NCBI GenBank assembly: GCA_945881885.1
Contig: CAMCVI010000001.1
Coordinates: 124,001-188,000 of the forward strand
Direction of reading: 5' to 3'
Source: Chryseobacterium gleum
Lineage (GTDB): Bacteria; Bacteroidota; Bacteroidia; Flavobacteriales; Flavobacteriaceae
DNA length: 64,000 nt
The translations under genes and the position numbers were made by a program. Positions 8,669-16,991 of this stretch are shown here, piece after piece (positions within the stretch are counted from its first letter, which is position 1; each line of letters opens with the position of its first letter). A model generated the notes under the pieces. The model did no database searches. It was not told where the DNA came from and saw only the letters and a list, made by a program, of their open reading frames with translations.

Positions 8669-9571
8669 ATGTATATTGAACAATTACAGAAAATTAGAAT
8701 GAATTTATGGACTTATGCTGTCATTCCATGTCTTTTTTTAGCATTAATGATTTTTAATTATGTCTCATCAGAAGGTGTTGATACCAATCAATTAATGAAA
8801 CAAATGACAAAAGAAATAGGCATAAACGGCACATTTGTTATGCTTGTGGCTCCTTTGGCATTTATGTTGTTACTTGTTTTATTTTACAATAAATTCATTC
8901 AAAACAATTCCTTACGAATATTAACAACTTCTCGCCCAAAAATTGATTGGTCAAGAGTTTTTTTCTCATTTGGAGTTTGGGGTGGCATTACAATAGTTAC
9001 AACCCTAATCGGTTATTTTACAACTCCTGAAGATTTTGTAATACAGTTTAATCCAGAAAAATTTGCTGTTTTTTTAGTTTTAGCGCTGATTTTAATTCCG
9101 ATGCAAACTAGTTTTGAGGAATATTTATTTCGTGGACACATGTTACAAGGTTTGGGATTGGCTACTAAAACAAGATGGGTGCCTTTGTTAGTTACTTCAT
9201 TTTTATTTGGAATTATGCATATTGCCAACCCAGAAGTCGATAAAATGGGTATGATTATTATGTTTTATTATATTGGAACAGGCCTATTTTTAGGGATTTT
9301 AACATTAATGGATGAAGGTTTAGAACTAGCATTAGGATTTCATGCGGCAAATAATTTAGTTGGGGCTTTATTGGTCACTTCAGATTGGTCGGCTTTTCAA
9401 ACGCATTCTATTTTAAAAGATGTTTCCGTTCCAAGTGCAAATTTTCAGATATTTATCCCTATTTTGATTATTTTCCCAATTTTACTTTATATTTTTTCCA
9501 AAAAGTACAAATGGAGCAATTGGAATGAAAAACTTTTTGGAAATATAAAACCTTTACAAGCAAAAGAATAA
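8669..9571 (+). CDS. CPBP-family intramembrane glutamic endopeptidase
   Basis: A polytopic membrane protease of the CAAX-processing/bacteriocin-processing (ABI, Rce1-like) family. With ATG at 8669 it has 300 residues. A GTG at 8648 would add seven residues, but ATG sits better beneath the divergent promoter region. The three family motifs are present: EEYLFRG (glutamates near residues 150-151), FGIMH near 183 and GFHAANN near 223. There are about eight hydrophobic segments. Its stop overlaps the start of the MenE-like gene (TAATG), so the two are translationally coupled. Targets of the bacterial members are mostly unknown. Confidence 0.88.
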   Translation: MYIEQLQKIRMNLWTYAVIPCLFLALMIFNYVSSEGVDTNQLMKQMTKEIGINGTFVMLVAPLAFMLLLVLFYNKFIQNNSLRILTTSRPKIDWSRVFFSFGVWGGITIVTTLIGYFTTPEDFVIQFNPEKFAVFLVLALILIPMQTSFEEYLFRGHMLQGLGLATKTRWVPLLVTSFLFGIMHIANPEVDKMGMIIMFYYIGTGLFLGILTLMDEGLELALGFHAANNLVGALLVTSDWSAFQTHSILKDVSVPSANFQIFIPILIIFPILLYIFSKKYKWSNWNEKLFGNIKPLQAKE

Positions 9572-10602
9572 TGAATCAAATTATTCATCCTGATTTTAAA
9601 TTAAACGGAAAAAGTTTTACTGATGTAGCACTTTTATCTGAAGCTTTATATTTGAAAAAAAATGGACAATTATTTGAAAAAGAAATTGGAAATTTTCTGT
9701 TAGATTGGTTAAATTTGGAATCATTTATTCTTGTCCAAACTTCTGGTTCTACTGGAATACCAAAGCAAATTGTCTTGCAAAAATCGGCTATGATCGCTTC
9801 TGCCAAAGCAACAGGATTGTTTTTTAACTTACAACCTAAAAACACCGCTTTGTTATGTTTGTCAGCCAATTATATTGCAGGAAAAATGATGTTAGTGCGT
9901 GCCATTACTTTAGGATTGCATTTAGACACAATTGATCCAACAAGCACTCCTTTGTCTTCTAAAAAGTATAATTTTATTGCGATGGTTCCGATGCAAGTGG
10001 AAAAATCTTTAGCAAAATTACATTTGGTTGATAAATTATTAATAGGCGGCACAAAAGTGAGTTATACTTTGTCAGAAAGTATTTTAAAATCCAATTGTAA
10101 TGCTTTTGAATCTTATGGCATGACCGAAACCATTTCGCATATTGCCATAAAAAAAATAGGTGAACAAGCATTTAACGTGTTGCCAAATGTGACAATTTCT
10201 GCAGATGAGAGAAGTTGTTTGGTGATTGAAGCATCAGAACTTTTTCATGAAAAAATTATTACAAATGATATCGTAGCAATCGTAAATGCAAATCAATTTA
10301 TCTTTAAAGGAAGAATTGATAATGTAATTAATTCTGGCGGTATTAAAATTTTCCCTGAAGAAGTTGAGGAGAAACTAGCAAAATATATTTCTGCACCCTT
10401 TTTTATTGGTAGTAAACCAGATGAAATTTTAGGCGAAAAATTAATTTTAGTGATTGAAGCCATGCCGTTTTCTATTGAAAACAGTGTTTTTTCTGAACTG
10501 TCGAAATACCAAATACCAAAAGAAATTCTCTTTTTTGAGTCATTTGAAAGAACAGAAACACAAAAAATAAACAGAAAAAAATCATTAGAAAAATTAGTGT
10601 AA
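9571..10602 (+). CDS. menE: AMP-binding enzyme, probable O-succinylbenzoate-CoA ligase
   Basis: A short (343 aa) ANL-superfamily adenylating enzyme. The ATP-binding loop QTSGSTGIPKQ lies near residues 56-66, the SYGMTE motif near 180, and GRIDNVINSGGIK near 250. It lacks the approximately 100 residues of insert seen in long ANL enzymes, which matches the compact MenE of flavobacteria. MenE makes O-succinylbenzoyl-CoA for menaquinone, the main respiratory quinone of this group. Other men genes are not in the window, so the substrate assignment is inferred. Its ATG overlaps the stop of the CPBP gene. It converges on the M1 peptidase. Confidence 0.8.
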   Translation: MNQIIHPDFKLNGKSFTDVALLSEALYLKKNGQLFEKEIGNFLLDWLNLESFILVQTSGSTGIPKQIVLQKSAMIASAKATGLFFNLQPKNTALLCLSANYIAGKMMLVRAITLGLHLDTIDPTSTPLSSKKYNFIAMVPMQVEKSLAKLHLVDKLLIGGTKVSYTLSESILKSNCNAFESYGMTETISHIAIKKIGEQAFNVLPNVTISADERSCLVIEASELFHEKIITNDIVAIVNANQFIFKGRIDNVINSGGIKIFPEEVEEKLAKYISAPFFIGSKPDEILGEKLILVIEAMPFSIENSVFSELSKYQIPKEILFFESFERTETQKINRKKSLEKLV

Positions 10603-10621
10603 ACAAATACTTTTTAAAGGA

Positions 10622-12250
10622 TTATTTTTTTTCTACCTTAATGTAAAACTGATTGGTTTTTACTGTAACGTCTTCCAATACTAATTTTTTATCTACTTTA
10701 AGTTCTTGGTTTTCACTAGTAGGTTGTAATCGTATTGTTTTTTCGTTAATGATAATATCAATCGGCATCTTGAAATCAGTATTAACATTTTCCCATTTGT
10801 AATTCAGTTTATTACCAGATTTTGAGAGTATTAATTTTGGAATTTTTGTAGTGGTTAAATACTGTTTAAATATCGAAGTTAAATCTAAACCACTTTCTGA
10901 ATTAAAGAAATCAACAACCGTTTTTGTGTCAATAATTTGTTTTTTATAGGTTTCGGAGTAACTATATAAAAGTTTCCACCATTTTACATCATCATTAATT
11001 ATGTGACGAATTGTATTTAATAATAAGGCACCTTTATAATACATATCGCCACTTCCTTCTCGGTTTACACCAAATTGCCCAATAATTGGACGCTCGTTTT
11101 GTACATTTCTAGCTTGGCCATTTACATATTTTATAGCTTCATCATATCCTTTTATACATTCAATAAAAACTGTTTCTGTATACGTTGTAAATCCTTCATG
11201 AATCCACATGTCGGCAATATCTTTACTGGTTATACTATTTCCAAACCATTCGTGACCTGTTTCGTGAATCGTAATATAATCGAAAAATAATCCGGCACCC
11301 GTTCCGGATAAGTCCATTCCAAGATACCCTTTTTTGTACTTATTTCCGTATGCGACAGCACTTTGGTGTTCCATACCTAAATAAGGTGTTTCCACTAATT
11401 TGTAACCATCTTCGTAAAAAGGGTATTTTCCAAATTTCGATTGAAAGCAACTCATCATAGGTTTCACATCATTGTCAAAATGTTTACGAGCAGTTTCTTC
11501 GTTGTATCGCAAAACATAATAATCCAAATCTAACCCTTCATAATTGTCGTGAATGTGCACATAATCGGCAATATTTACGGTAATATCATAATTGTTAATT
11601 GGGTTTTTTACTTCCCAATCCCAACGCGTGTAGCCGTCTTTTAAATCGGTTGCACCTAAAAATCTTCCGTTGGAAACATTCATTAATCCGTTTGGTACGG
11701 CTACTTTTATGCTGGCGCCATTATCTGGTTCATCGGTTTGCGAATCTTTACACGGATACCATAAACTCGCACCAGTTCCTTGCACAGCGACACCAATCCA
11801 AGGATTTTGTTTTTTGTCTTTTGTAAATACGAAACCACCATCCCAAGGTGCATTTTTAGCAATTATTGGATTTCCATAATATGAAATTCTTAATTTATGT
11901 ATTTCTCCTTTTTTTAAAATTTTCGGAAAATGAATAAAAACGGCGTTAAATTCTCTTGTAAATTCAATCTTAGGTATATTATCTAGAGTTACACCATCAA
12001 TTGCCATATTTTCAAACAAATCCAATTGAATTTTATTTGTATTATCGTCAACTTTAAATGTTATTGTATTGGAACCAAAAAGCCATTTTTTTTCAGGATC
12101 AATTCTAATGTCTAAATCGTATCGCAACACATCATAACACGTTCTTTCTTCACGAAGTCCGCCTTGTAAAGAATCTTTACGAGAAAATTCTTGCGCTTCA
12201 ATTTGATTGAAAACGAAAAGAAAAAGAGTAAATAGAAGTATTTTTTTCAT
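10622..12250 (-). CDS. M1-family metallopeptidase (short form), secreted
   Basis: A 542-residue zinc aminopeptidase-like protein with a signal peptide (MKKILLFTLFLFVFNQIEA). The N-terminal M1 beta-domain runs to about residue 215. The substrate-binding GMEH segment is near residue 290, and the zinc site is HETGH at about residues 329-333 with the third ligand glutamate about 19 residues on (HEGFTTYTE). A tyrosine-containing YKGALLL segment follows near 405. It lacks the long C-terminal ARM-repeat domain of PepN, as in many Bacteroidota M1 enzymes. Likely periplasmic or surface-exposed. No clear promoter box was found between 12251 and 12349. Confidence 0.9.
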   Translation of the reverse strand: MKKILLFTLFLFVFNQIEAQEFSRKDSLQGGLREERTCYDVLRYDLDIRIDPEKKWLFGSNTITFKVDDNTNKIQLDLFENMAIDGVTLDNIPKIEFTREFNAVFIHFPKILKKGEIHKLRISYYGNPIIAKNAPWDGGFVFTKDKKQNPWIGVAVQGTGASLWYPCKDSQTDEPDNGASIKVAVPNGLMNVSNGRFLGATDLKDGYTRWDWEVKNPINNYDITVNIADYVHIHDNYEGLDLDYYVLRYNEETARKHFDNDVKPMMSCFQSKFGKYPFYEDGYKLVETPYLGMEHQSAVAYGNKYKKGYLGMDLSGTGAGLFFDYITIHETGHEWFGNSITSKDIADMWIHEGFTTYTETVFIECIKGYDEAIKYVNGQARNVQNERPIIGQFGVNREGSGDMYYKGALLLNTIRHIINDDVKWWKLLYSYSETYKKQIIDTKTVVDFFNSESGLDLTSIFKQYLTTTKIPKLILSKSGNKLNYKWENVNTDFKMPIDIIINEKTIRLQPTSENQELKVDKKLVLEDVTVKTNQFYIKVEKK

Positions 12251-12349
12251 AGAGTTACAAATAAAAAATTATAATTAATATTAAAATTTCATTTCAAAAC
12301 GACAATATTGAGTGTTTTTAACTGATTACTTATAACTGAACACTACCAA

Positions 12350-13978
12350 CTAAACCTGAATCACACCTAAATTAAATTTCTTTTCAATAGGCGAGTGGTT
12401 GGCGGCTTCAATTCCCATAGAAATCCAAGTTCTGGTATCTAATGGGTCAATAATAGCATCTGTCCATAATCTGGAAGCGGCGTAATACGGCGACACTTGC
12501 GCATCATATTTGGCTTTTATTTTATCAAATAATTCTTTTTCAACTGCTTCATCTACAACTTCTCCTTTGTTTTTTAAGGAAGCGGCTTCAATTTGCGCGA
12601 GTACTTTTGCCGCTTGCGTGCCACCCATAACTGCTAACTCAGCACTTGGCCAAGCAAAAATTAATCTTGGGTCATACGCTTTTCCACACATGGCGTAATT
12701 TCCAGCTCCATAAGAATTTCCAATAACAACGGTAAATTTTGGCACAACAGAATTGGCTACAGCATTTACCATTTTGGCACCATCTTTAATGATTCCGCCG
12801 TGTTCCGATTTACTTCCTACCATAAATCCTGTCACGTCTTGTAAAAAGACTAACGGAATTTTCTTTTGGTTGCAATTCGCAATAAATCGAGTCGCTTTAT
12901 CCGCACTTTCCGAATAAATTACCCCACCAAACTGAATTTCTCCTTTTTTTGTTTTTGAAACCAAACGTTGATTGGCAACAATTCCTACTGCCCAACCCTC
13001 AATTCTTGCATAACCTGTAATAATTGTTTGCCCGTAACCGGCTTTGTATTCATCAAATTCAGAATTATCAACCAAACGCTTTATAATTTCATTCATGTCA
13101 TATTGATCCGTACGTAATTTAGGTAAAATTCCGTAAATATCTTTGGGTTCTAAAGCGGGTTTTGCAGGAGTTTCTCTGTTAAATCCTGCTTTGTCATAAT
13201 CTCCAATTTTTGAGACAATACTTTTAATTCTGTCTAAAGCAGCTGCATCATCTTTGGCTTTAAAATCGGTAACACCTGAAATTTCACAATGCGTTGTTGC
13301 ACCTCCAAGTGTTTCATTATCAATAGTTTCGCCTATCGCGGCTTTTACTAAATAGCTTCCCGCTAAGAAAATACTTCCTGTTTTGTCAACAATTAAGGCT
13401 TCATCACTCATAATTGGTAAATACGCCCCACCAGCAACACAACTACCCATAACCGCAGCAATTTGGGTAATTCCCATACTGCTCATAATGGCGTTATTAC
13501 GAAAAATACGCCCGAAATGTTCTTTATCTGGAAATATTTCATCTTGCAAAGGCAAATACACTCCTGCAGAATCTACCAAGTAAATAATTGGCAATCGGTT
13601 TTCCATGGCAATTTCTTGCGCTCTTAAATTCTTTTTTCCAGTAATTGGAAACCAAGCACCTGCTTTTACAGTTGCATCATTGGCTACTACTATGCATTGT
13701 TTCCCTTTAATATATCCTATTTTTACGACCACACCACCAGAAGGGCAGCCACCGTGTTCTTCGTACATACCTTCTCCAACAAAGCCGCCAATTTCAATGC
13801 TTTTGGCTTTGCTGTCTAATAAGTAATCAATACGTTCACGAGCCGTCATTTTTCCTTCGGCATGTAATTTATCAATGCGTTTTTGACCGCCACCTAATTT
13901 TACTTTCGCAAATTTTTGTAGCATATCTGAAACCAATAGTTTGTTGTGGTCTTCGTTTTTATTGAAATTAATATCCAT
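12350..13978 (-). CDS. Acyl-CoA carboxylase carboxyltransferase (beta) subunit, methylcrotonyl-CoA-type
   Basis: A 542-residue biotin-dependent carboxyltransferase with tandem crotonase-fold domains. Blocks resembling the methylcrotonyl-CoA carboxylase beta subunit include CIVVANDATVKAGAWFPIT (about residue 90), YLVDSAGVYLPLQDEIFP (about 130), and GSCVAGGAYLPIMSDE (about 180), with GNSYGAGNYAMCGKAYDPR near 430 in the second domain. It would transfer carboxylate from biotin to a branched acyl-CoA, as in leucine breakdown. No biotin carboxylase/carrier subunit gene is adjacent, so its partner must be encoded elsewhere. The ATG lies 3 bases after the dnaX stop, which implies co-transcription. 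Propionyl-CoA carboxylase remains a second possibility. Confidence 0.88.
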   Translation of the reverse strand: MDINFNKNEDHNKLLVSDMLQKFAKVKLGGGQKRIDKLHAEGKMTARERIDYLLDSKAKSIEIGGFVGEGMYEEHGGCPSGGVVVKIGYIKGKQCIVVANDATVKAGAWFPITGKKNLRAQEIAMENRLPIIYLVDSAGVYLPLQDEIFPDKEHFGRIFRNNAIMSSMGITQIAAVMGSCVAGGAYLPIMSDEALIVDKTGSIFLAGSYLVKAAIGETIDNETLGGATTHCEISGVTDFKAKDDAAALDRIKSIVSKIGDYDKAGFNRETPAKPALEPKDIYGILPKLRTDQYDMNEIIKRLVDNSEFDEYKAGYGQTIITGYARIEGWAVGIVANQRLVSKTKKGEIQFGGVIYSESADKATRFIANCNQKKIPLVFLQDVTGFMVGSKSEHGGIIKDGAKMVNAVANSVVPKFTVVIGNSYGAGNYAMCGKAYDPRLIFAWPSAELAVMGGTQAAKVLAQIEAASLKNKGEVVDEAVEKELFDKIKAKYDAQVSPYYAASRLWTDAIIDPLDTRTWISMGIEAANHSPIEKKFNLGVIQV

Positions 13979-13981
13979 TTT

Positions 13982-14650
13982 TTATAAGTCTAATTCGAAT
14001 GTTTGTCTAAATAATTCAATGTTAGGATTTAACTCCTTAAAATGTTTGTATTTTTCTTCGTTTGTGTAAATTACTTTGGGTTTGTAAGTTTCAATTACGG
14101 TAATTTTTATTTTAACATCGTAGTTGCGTAAATTGGTTTTTAAGTAGTTAATTAAATCTGAATTTGTATTTTCAAAATCTTCTTTAGAACCTTGGTTTGG
14201 AAATTCTAGCAAAATATTATTTCCCATTAAAACCGGTTTACTCAATCTCATGTAACTTGCAAACAACTTTTTTCCTTTGGTTTCTAGAATTTCAATGTAA
14301 TCGTCCCAATGTTTTATAGCGTCTTCCTGTGTGAAAGGATCTGCTAAACGTTCGCCAACAGCTAAATTTTCTGTTTTTGCTAAATTAGAAACATCTGCTT
14401 TTTGTTTCAATCCTTTAATAGATAATGATGAAACTCTGTTACTATTATCAATTGTAGGCGTATATTTTTGTTGAATTTGTTCGATTTTCACTTCCACTTT
14501 TTCTACCACCTTTGTAATTTCTTCTTGTGATATAGCTATTATTCCAGGTTCTGAAACAACTTGTGGTTGATTTGAAATAATTGAAGATGGAATTTCTTTC
14601 GATGATTGAAAGATATTTGATGGAATTATAAAGTATTTAGCTTTTTTTTT
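13982..14650 (-). CDS. dnaX: DnaX C-terminal (tau-specific) half, read in the -1 frame
   Basis: This frame has no credible start of its own: the first in-frame start-like codon is GTG at 14509. It stays open from within the A10 run at 14642-14651 down to the stop at 13982. Read after a -1 shift it gives a linker (KAKYFIIPSNIFQSS...) and a conserved C-terminal domain (FTQEDAIKHWDDYIEILE near the middle, ending LFRQTFELDL). From memory this resembles the tau C-terminus of flavobacterial DnaX. Joined to the N-terminal half the product has 576 residues, close to the usual size for the family. I therefore read it as the second part of dnaX, not an independent gene. The stop lies 3 bases before the carboxylase ATG. 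Confidence 0.8.
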   Translation of the reverse strand, partial: KKKAKYFIIPSNIFQSSKEIPSSIISNQPQVVSEPGIIAISQEEITKVVEKVEVKIEQIQQKYTPTIDNSNRVSSLSIKGLKQKADVSNLAKTENLAVGERLADPFTQEDAIKHWDDYIEILETKGKKLFASYMRLSKPVLMGNNILLEFPNQGSKEDFENTNSDLINYLKTNLRNYDVKIKITVIETYKPKVIYTNEEKYKHFKELNPNIELFRQTFELDL

Positions 14651-15711
14651 TCGGCATCATGTGTTAATGAAGCCAATTGCATTAGTGTAAGTTCTACAAA
14701 CAATCGTTGGTTTTGACTTACTTTGTATTTTAAATCACATTCATTTGCAATAGAAATCCCGTTTAATAAAAACTCTTGAGAAGCTTTTTGTGCCTGAACT
14801 GCAAATTCTTGTTGGGTTTGCTCACTGACTTCTAATAACGAAAGTGTTGCTGGATTTTTACAAACTAGTAAATCTCTAAAGTGCGAGGCCAAACCTGCAA
14901 TAAAATGATGTCCGTCAAATCCTTTTGCTAAAATATCGTTATAAGTTAAAAGCAATTTAGGGATGTCGTTTTCTAAAATTAAATCAGTAACTTTTATATA
15001 ATAATCGTAATCTAATACGTTTAGGTTTTCAGCTACAGCTTGGCGCGTTAAATTATTTCCACAATACGAAACTACTCTATCAAAAATAGACAAAGCATCT
15101 CGCATGGCGCCATCAGCTTTTTGCGAAATAATACGTAAAGCTTCTTCTTCATATTGCACATTTTGATTTTGAGCAATTTCCATTAAATATTCTTTTGTAT
15201 CGTTTACCGTAATTCGTTTAAAATCGAATATTTGACAACGCGACAATATAGTAGGAAGAATTTTATGCTTTTCGGTAGTTGCTAAAATAAAAATAGCATG
15301 TTTTGGTGGTTCTTCTAATGTTTTCAAAAACGCATTGAAAGCCGACGCAGAAAGCATATGCACCTCATCTATAATATATACTTTATAATTTCCGGTTTGC
15401 GGTGGTATTCTTACTTGGTCAATAATACTTCTAATATCATCAACACCATTATTAGATGCAGCATCTAATTCGAATACATTGAAAGAGAAATCCTCATTCG
15501 GATCATCGTAACCTTCTTGGTTGATTTTTCGGGCTAATATTCTGGCGCAAGTTGTTTTTCCGACACCACGAGGTCCGGTAAAAAGCAATGCTTGGGCTAA
15601 ATGATTATTTTCAATTGCATGCAACAAAGTATTAGTAATAGCAAGTTGCCCAATAACATCTTTAAATGTTTGAGGTCTGTACTTTCTGGCAGATACTATA
15701 AATTGTTCCAT
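14626..15711 (-). CDS. dnaX: DNA polymerase III gamma/tau subunit, N-terminal (gamma-like) product
   Basis: The clamp-loader AAA+ ATPase. In the zero frame it has 361 residues: Walker A GPRGVGKT at residues 46-53, Walker B YIIDEVHML near 113-121, sensor-1/SRC segment ILSRCQIF near 166, and the domain III helices up to about 340. The zinc-binding cysteines present in E. coli DnaX between Walker A and B are missing here (only one Cys after GKTT). The frame ends four codons after an A10 run (EKKKLNTL, stop), while the tau C-terminus continues in the -1 frame to 13982. The zero-frame product therefore resembles gamma, and frameshifting or slippage would give tau. A near-perfect promoter lies at 15728-15758. 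Confidence 0.92.
   Translation of the reverse strand: MEQFIVSARKYRPQTFKDVIGQLAITNTLLHAIENNHLAQALLFTGPRGVGKTTCARILARKINQEGYDDPNEDFSFNVFELDAASNNGVDDIRSIIDQVRIPPQTGNYKVYIIDEVHMLSASAFNAFLKTLEEPPKHAIFILATTEKHKILPTILSRCQIFDFKRITVNDTKEYLMEIAQNQNVQYEEEALRIISQKADGAMRDALSIFDRVVSYCGNNLTRQAVAENLNVLDYDYYIKVTDLILENDIPKLLLTYNDILAKGFDGHHFIAGLASHFRDLLVCKNPATLSLLEVSEQTQQEFAVQAQKASQEFLLNGISIANECDLKYKVSQNQRLFVELTLMQLASLTHDAEKKKLNTL
14642..14652 (-). promoter_or_regulatory. dnaX: A10 slippery run in dnaX (programmed frameshift or slippage site)
   Basis: On the minus strand the codons read GAA AAA AAA AAG CTA and end at a TAA four codons later. The heptamer A AAA AAG has the same sequence as the E. coli dnaX -1 frameshift site. 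Slipping back one base, or one extra A in the transcript, changes the frame to AAA AAA GCT AAA and opens the 3' half. Downstream, a possible weak 6-bp stem (TCTTTC/GAAAGA, about 14597-14616) is the only structure I noticed. An uncorrected sequencing indel in the homopolymer is the main alternative. Confidence 0.65.
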
Positions 15712-15727
15712 ATTAAAATATTGATAG

Positions 15728-15758
15728 CAAATATAGATTTAAAATGTGAAAAGTCAAA
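15728..15758 (-). promoter_or_regulatory. Promoter of the dnaX operon
   Basis: On the minus strand TTTG (15758-15755), a 19-base spacer and TATATTTG (15735-15728) fit the Bacteroidota consensus exactly. The ATG at 15711 is 16 bases past the -7 box. Confidence 0.68.
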
Positions 15759-15909
15759 AGTGAAAAGTGAAAAGTTATTAAGAATTTATATCGTATCAGC
15801 TTACACTATAGATTGAATAAATTATGTAAATTTTAAAAACTTCTTCAATATGTATTTCTATAAATAATTCAGAAAAACATTTTAATTATAAAAAATGCCC
15901 AATTTAAAT

Positions 15910-15917
15910 TACCTTTG
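15910..15917 (+). promoter_or_regulatory. -7 box of rnpB
   Basis: TACCTTTG fits TAnnTTTG and ends 3-4 bases before the first base of the mature RNase P RNA, the expected distance for a transcription start. The -33 region (TTTTAAT near 15880) is weak. The rest of 15712-15900 is AT-rich and shows only short AAAAGT repeats (15746-15775). Confidence 0.55.
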
Positions 15918-15919
15918 CC

Positions 15920-16228
15920 AAGCAGACCGCCTTATCGCTCCGATTCATCGGGGAGGAAAGTCCGGACACCAAAGAGAAGCATAGCGGGTAACGCCCGTCT
16001 GCCGATAATTATCGGTAAGGACAAGTGCAACAGAAAGTATGTACAGGTTAAGCTGTAGTGAAACCAGGTAAACTCTATGCGGTGAAATTTCAAGTATATC
16101 AGCATTTAAGGGTTTCTCGTCCGTTGTTGAAGGGTAGAAAGATGGATTCCGCGAGTAATTTCGGAACTAGATAAATGATAAGGCTCCGATTTTATTGGAG
16201 ACAGAATCCGGCTTACAGGTCTGCTTTT
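15920..16228 (+). ncRNA. rnpB: RNase P RNA, bacterial class A
   Basis: The catalytic RNA that trims tRNA 5' leaders. Its ends pair perfectly (AAGCAGACC at about 15920 with GGTCTGCTT near 16218), forming P1. The highly conserved core block GAGGAAAGTCCGGACACC lies at about 15952-15969 and the 3' core ACAGAATCCGGCTTACAG at about 16201-16218. Conserved segments AGTGCAACAGAAAG (P10/11 region, about 16024) and GTGAAACCAGGTAAACTC also fit. A hairpin with CCGATAATTATCGG (16002-16015) forms an internal helix. The T-run after P1 may aid termination. This RNA explains the 626-base stretch without a protein gene between 15711 and 16338. Confidence 0.97.
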
Positions 16229-16337
16229 TTTAAGAATTGTTAATAATTAAAATGAAATAAATTAATATCTTTTTACGACTTAACCTTTAGTTAATATTAG
16301 AGTGTTAATTTCGCATTGAATTTTAATAATAACAAAA

Positions 16338-16982
16338 ATGGCTTTAAAAAATATTTTAAATTTTTTCTCTCCTAAGGACAAAACTTTCTTCCCTTTATTT
16401 GATCAAGCAACTCACAAATTAACAAAGCTTTCCGAGTTTTTGCATGAAGCAACCAACGCTACAAAAGAAGACAGAGAAGTTTATTTTAATAAAATTGATG
16501 AATTAGAGGAACATATTGAACAAATATCTCATACCATGAATTTAGAATTGAGTAAAAACTTCATTACTCCTTTTGATAGAGAAGATATTCATGCATTAAT
16601 GACTTCGATTGAAGATGTTTCAAGTAATTTGCAAGAAGCTTCAAATAGATTAAGAATGTATCAAGTTGAAAAAATAAGTAAATCTATCAGAAAGATAACC
16701 GAAATTAATCTTGAAGCCTGTCAACTTATTACAGAATCTGTAAAGGAATTAAAAGAAATGAAAGATTTTAAAAATGTATTTGAATGCGTTAAGAAAATCA
16801 ATAAATTAGATAGAAAATCAGATTCTGTTTTTGAAAAAGCCATTTCAGATATTTTTGAAAACGAAACAGATGTTAAAAATATTATTAAATATAAAGAAGT
16901 ATTAGCCTCCTTAGATAAAGCTACCGACAAATGTAAATCTGTTGCAAGAGTTTTAGAAGCGGTTGCTGTAAAACATTCTTAA
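16338..16982 (+). CDS. DUF47-family PhoU-like protein, partner of the phosphate transporter
   Basis: A 214-residue all-alpha protein of the DUF47/PhoU-like family (PF01865). The heptad-rich helices include the segment KIDELEEHIEQISHTMNLEL near residues 51-70 and a C-terminal DKATDKCKSVARVLEAVAVKHS. These proteins sit with Pit-type phosphate transporters in many bacteria and are thought to control phosphate uptake. Here the PiT gene starts 9 bases downstream, so the pair forms an operon. The upstream TAATTTCG (16306-16313) is a one-mismatch -7 box. Function beyond the genetic link is inferred. Confidence 0.88.
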   Translation: MALKNILNFFSPKDKTFFPLFDQATHKLTKLSEFLHEATNATKEDREVYFNKIDELEEHIEQISHTMNLELSKNFITPFDREDIHALMTSIEDVSSNLQEASNRLRMYQVEKISKSIRKITEINLEACQLITESVKELKEMKDFKNVFECVKKINKLDRKSDSVFEKAISDIFENETDVKNIIKYKEVLASLDKATDKCKSVARVLEAVAVKHS

Positions 16983-16991
16983 TTAGATACT

